Part shown: one piece after another, positions 5,722 through 7,706 of the stretch
Position numbering within the stretch: the stretch's first letter is position 1
Layout: every line of letters begins with the position of its first letter
NCBI GenBank assembly: GCA_014804185.1
Contig: JAAVAG010000108.1
Location: forward strand, 1-7,706
Direction of reading: 5' to 3'
Length of the DNA stretch: 7,706 nt
From: Lachnospiraceae bacterium
GTDB lineage: Bacteria; Bacillota; Clostridia; Lachnospirales; Lachnospiraceae
Position numbers and translations under genes: made by a program
The notes under the pieces: model-generated
The model's database searches: none
Seen by the model: the letters and a program-made list of their open reading frames with translations, nothing else
Told to the model about the DNA's origin: nothing

Positions 5722-6054
5722 CTACAGCCGGATGTCCACGGTGGAATTCTGTTGTCTGTACGCGCCGTTCTCTTTTTGACTCAGTTCTCTTTCTGTCTGT
5801 GCCAGCTTTTGCTCCAGTTCCCGGATTTTCCGGTCATCTCCGCTGGCTTGTTTGATCTGCTGTTCCAACTGCTGCTTTTTCTCTTTCAATTTTTCGATTT
5901 CCCGGTCGGGCCGATCCGTATTTGTGGTGCATTTCTCTTCGGCTCTTGCGGAGCCATCGGCCTTTTCCTGTGCTGTTTTCCTCTGCGGCATTGAAATTTC
6001 CGCAGAGAAAGCGGTTCGGTAAGGGCTGTAGCTGCTATTGATTTCCATTGACAT
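5722..6054 (-). CDS. FlxA-like coiled-coil protein
   Basis: The 110-aa product has a polar N-terminus (MSMEINSSYSPYRTAFSAEI) with no signal peptide. A strongly charged coiled-coil region spans about 50-95: the segments REIEKLKEKKQQLEQQIKQA and RKIRELEQKLAQTERELSQ are separated by a short SGDD break, as in FlxA-like proteins. E. coli FlxA has a similar length and belongs to the flagellar sigma-factor regulon, but its function is unknown. Because simple coiled coils resemble one another by composition, the family call is tentative. AGGAGG (6068-6063) lies 8 bases before the ATG and only 15 bases separate it from the sensor kinase stop, so it is the last gene of the response regulator/kinase operon. 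A second ATG two codons in is possible. Confidence 0.7.
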   Translation of the reverse strand: MSMEINSSYSPYRTAFSAEISMPQRKTAQEKADGSARAEEKCTTNTDRPDREIEKLKEKKQQLEQQIKQASGDDRKIRELEQKLAQTERELSQKENGAYRQQNSTVDIRL

Positions 6055-6069
6055 AGGATTCGCCTCCTT

Positions 6070-7422
6070 TCATGTTCTCTTTCGGCAGGCAGGGGCGGCG
6101 GATGAACTGCTTTGCCGTGAAATGCTGTCCAGCTGCTGTGGAATGATCAACAGCACGCTGAGAACAAATACGGAGTTCTGTGCCGTTATACTTACCGCAC
6201 CGTGGTATTTTTCGGCTATGGCCCTTATGTTGGACAGTCCGGTTCCCTCCTGGAACGAGTCTTTGCCCTGAAAACTGTTTTCTGCTTCCAGCAAAAGGAA
6301 ATCTCCCTGCATACGCCCCGAAAGATGAATATATTTTGAGGCGCTTTCCTCCATATTTTCGCAGGCGTGAATGGCGTTGTCCAAAGCGTTGGACAGGATA
6401 ATGCACAGATCAATGCCGCGCACAGAACAGGGAGATGGAAGAAGCAGGCGACAACAGACATCTATGCCCAGATCTTTCGCGATCCCCAGTTTATTTCCGA
6501 TCAGGATGTCCGCCATGGGGTGATTGGTACTGCATGGAAACGCCATGGCTTCCGCGATATCCTCCATATCATCGATATATTGCAGGGCCTGACTGACATT
6601 TCCGCTTTGCAGAAATTCTTTTATCAAAGACAGGTGGTTTTTGAGATCGTGGCGGAAAGATTTTGTTTTTTCATAGCGGGTCTTTGTTTCTTTCACATAC
6701 AGATGCAGGGCATGTTCCTCCTGCTTAAGCAGTGAAAATTCTGTGTTTAAATCGAAATTTTCCAATAGTTTTTTATAGGAGAGCATAACACAAAACAGAC
6801 TTGCCATGCTTAAAAGCTGTATGGAAAGAATGCGGCAGAAGACCGCATTTGCAGGATTTTTGACGCCGTATATGGTGGTCGTATTTCCATAAAATATGGA
6901 ACTGATATATTCGGCCATCAGGGAGATCAGAAATATGGGGGTCAGAATCAGAAGCGCGTACCGGATTCTGAGCGGCTGATCAAATAAAAAGAATTTATAT
7001 ACCACATGACAGCAGAAAATGGCTGCGGGCAGCGCCAGATTTCCCAGCAGCATAAATGCGATGCCGACGGGTTTCTGCGGGAAAGAACTCATGAGAGGGG
7101 AAAGAAGGTACAGGGCGGAATCAAAAATCCCGTAGCAAAGCTGCATGATTGCGGCCGTCACAACCGCATACAGGGCAGCCGTCATGTGATGGGCTTTACA
7201 GATAAAGATTCCGTCTGCCGCAAGCAGCAGGATATACGCGGGAAACACCGCCATACTGCCCGCAGGAATCAGCGTCATCATAACGATTCCCGACACCGCA
7301 AACAAAAAATAATGGGCCGGTTTTACTTTCGTCTGCAGAAACGCGGCAAAAAAATGAAAGCCTGTAAGCAACTGGGCGCTCCCCATAATATAACTGTTAA
7401 AAAAGTCCAGAGCATCGGTCAT
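6070..7422 (-). CDS. AgrC-like GHKL sensor histidine kinase
   Basis: The 450-aa product has an N-terminal membrane half with about six hydrophobic segments (roughly 11-30, 37-55, 57-76, 83-105, 118-145, 153-175, and perhaps 197-217). A short helical linker (225-252) and a cytoplasmic kinase half follow. The phospho-acceptor region is SFRHDLKNHL, with His258. The ATPase shows the N-box LSNALDNAIHAC (Asn345, Asp348, Asn349) and the G-box GTGLSNIRAIAEKYHG (393-408). This is the layout of peptide-sensing AgrC/ComD-type kinases, which signal to LytTR regulators; the ligand here is unknown and no agrB/agrD-like gene is visible. GGAGG (7434-7430) lies 7 bases before the ATG. The response regulator ends 31 bases upstream and the FlxA-like gene begins 15 bases downstream. 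The C-terminal tail past about 430 is Ser-rich and extra to the domain. Confidence 0.92.
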   Translation of the reverse strand: MTDALDFFNSYIMGSAQLLTGFHFFAAFLQTKVKPAHYFLFAVSGIVMMTLIPAGSMAVFPAYILLLAADGIFICKAHHMTAALYAVVTAAIMQLCYGIFDSALYLLSPLMSSFPQKPVGIAFMLLGNLALPAAIFCCHVVYKFFLFDQPLRIRYALLILTPIFLISLMAEYISSIFYGNTTTIYGVKNPANAVFCRILSIQLLSMASLFCVMLSYKKLLENFDLNTEFSLLKQEEHALHLYVKETKTRYEKTKSFRHDLKNHLSLIKEFLQSGNVSQALQYIDDMEDIAEAMAFPCSTNHPMADILIGNKLGIAKDLGIDVCCRLLLPSPCSVRGIDLCIILSNALDNAIHACENMEESASKYIHLSGRMQGDFLLLEAENSFQGKDSFQEGTGLSNIRAIAEKYHGAVSITAQNSVFVLSVLLIIPQQLDSISRQSSSSAAPACRKRT

Positions 7423-7453
7423 TCCATAACCTCCTGTGCAGTTGGAACTGTTT

Positions 7454-7706
7454 TTATTTCCTTTTCATGTACTCCAAAACTGCGCGTGATAATTCCCGGC
7501 TTCGCAGACGTGATATGGGAATTTCCACGCCGCCCTCCATATAGGCTGCTCCGCCGCTGCAGCCTCTTAAATACTGCAGATTGATCAAAAAACTCCGGTG
7601 GCATTTAAAAAATCTGTTGTCCAGCTTTTGCTCCAGATTCTCGATTCTGTCATAAAAGTCGATAACGCTGGAGGAGGTAAGATGCAGATAGATTTTCCTG
7701 TCGATG
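7454..7706 (-). CDS. LytTR-family response regulator (3' part)
   Basis: The frame is open from the right edge and stops at TAA 7456-7454, leaving 83 visible residues, all in a LytTR DNA-binding domain. Landmarks are RKIYLHLTSSSVIDFYDRIE, then LEQKLDNRFFKCHRSFLINL, then GGVEIPISRLRSREL. The segments FxxCHRSFLIN and IPISR are hallmarks of AgrA/LytR/VirR-type regulators, which bind short direct repeats upstream of target genes. The receiver domain lies outside the window. It sits directly upstream of the AgrC-like kinase on the same strand, so the two are almost certainly a two-component pair. It lacks an ATG within the window. Confidence 0.92.
   Translation of the reverse strand, partial: IDRKIYLHLTSSSVIDFYDRIENLEQKLDNRFFKCHRSFLINLQYLRGCSGGAAYMEGGVEIPISRLRSRELSRAVLEYMKRK

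Noticed and set aside
7006..7584. 192-aa open frame on the plus strand opposite the kinase and regulator
   Set aside because: It lies opposite two clearly identified genes, has no ribosome site, and its composition (rich in Arg, His, Gln) looks like an antisense shadow.

Overview
The window looks like chromosome of a spore-forming, probably flagellated Firmicute, most likely a gut Lachnospiraceae (Clostridium cluster XIVa). This rests on strong AGGAGG-type ribosome sites, moderate G+C, a clostridial type 1B dihydroorotate dehydrogenase, a SipL-type spore coat protein with a SigE-like promoter, a SigD/FliA-like promoter, and an AgrC/LytTR-type two-component pair. Nothing was searched against databases; identifications come from reading motifs.

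Layout: (1) 3-431 (+), the 3' part of pyrD. (2) 519-2093 (+), a SipL-like protein with SPOCS/DUF3794 repeats and a C-terminal LysM, preceded by a SigE-like promoter. (3) 2094-2284, a compact, almost fully self-complementary element that folds as a closing helix plus three arms, followed by a probable bidirectional terminator at 2320-2350. (4) 2367-3005 (-), an unnamed Lachnospiraceae-type protein with a SigD-like promoter. (5) A divergent intergenic region that holds promoters and a second multi-hairpin element with 14-bp arms (3244-3338). (6) 3367-4182 (+), an MBL-fold hydrolase of the COG1237 type. (7) 4183-4596, about 410 bp with no intact gene but a recognisable fragment of a VOC/PhnB-like gene on the minus strand. 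(8) 4597-5646 (+), an Rpn/Transposase_31 PD-(D/E)XK family protein, then a terminator. (9) A minus-strand operon entering from the right edge: LytTR response regulator (partial, 7454-7706), GHKL sensor kinase (6070-7422), FlxA-like coiled-coil protein (5722-6054).

Three themes emerge. Sporulation is represented by the SipL-like gene. Motility is hinted at by the SigD-like promoter of the 212-aa protein and by the FlxA-like gene behind the signalling pair. Genome plasticity is represented by the Rpn gene, the VOC remnant and the two palindromic intergenic elements. The palindromic elements are the least explained part of the window. They share a 12-base core with 10 of 12 identities and could be members of a dispersed repeat (MITE-like) family or structured RNAs.
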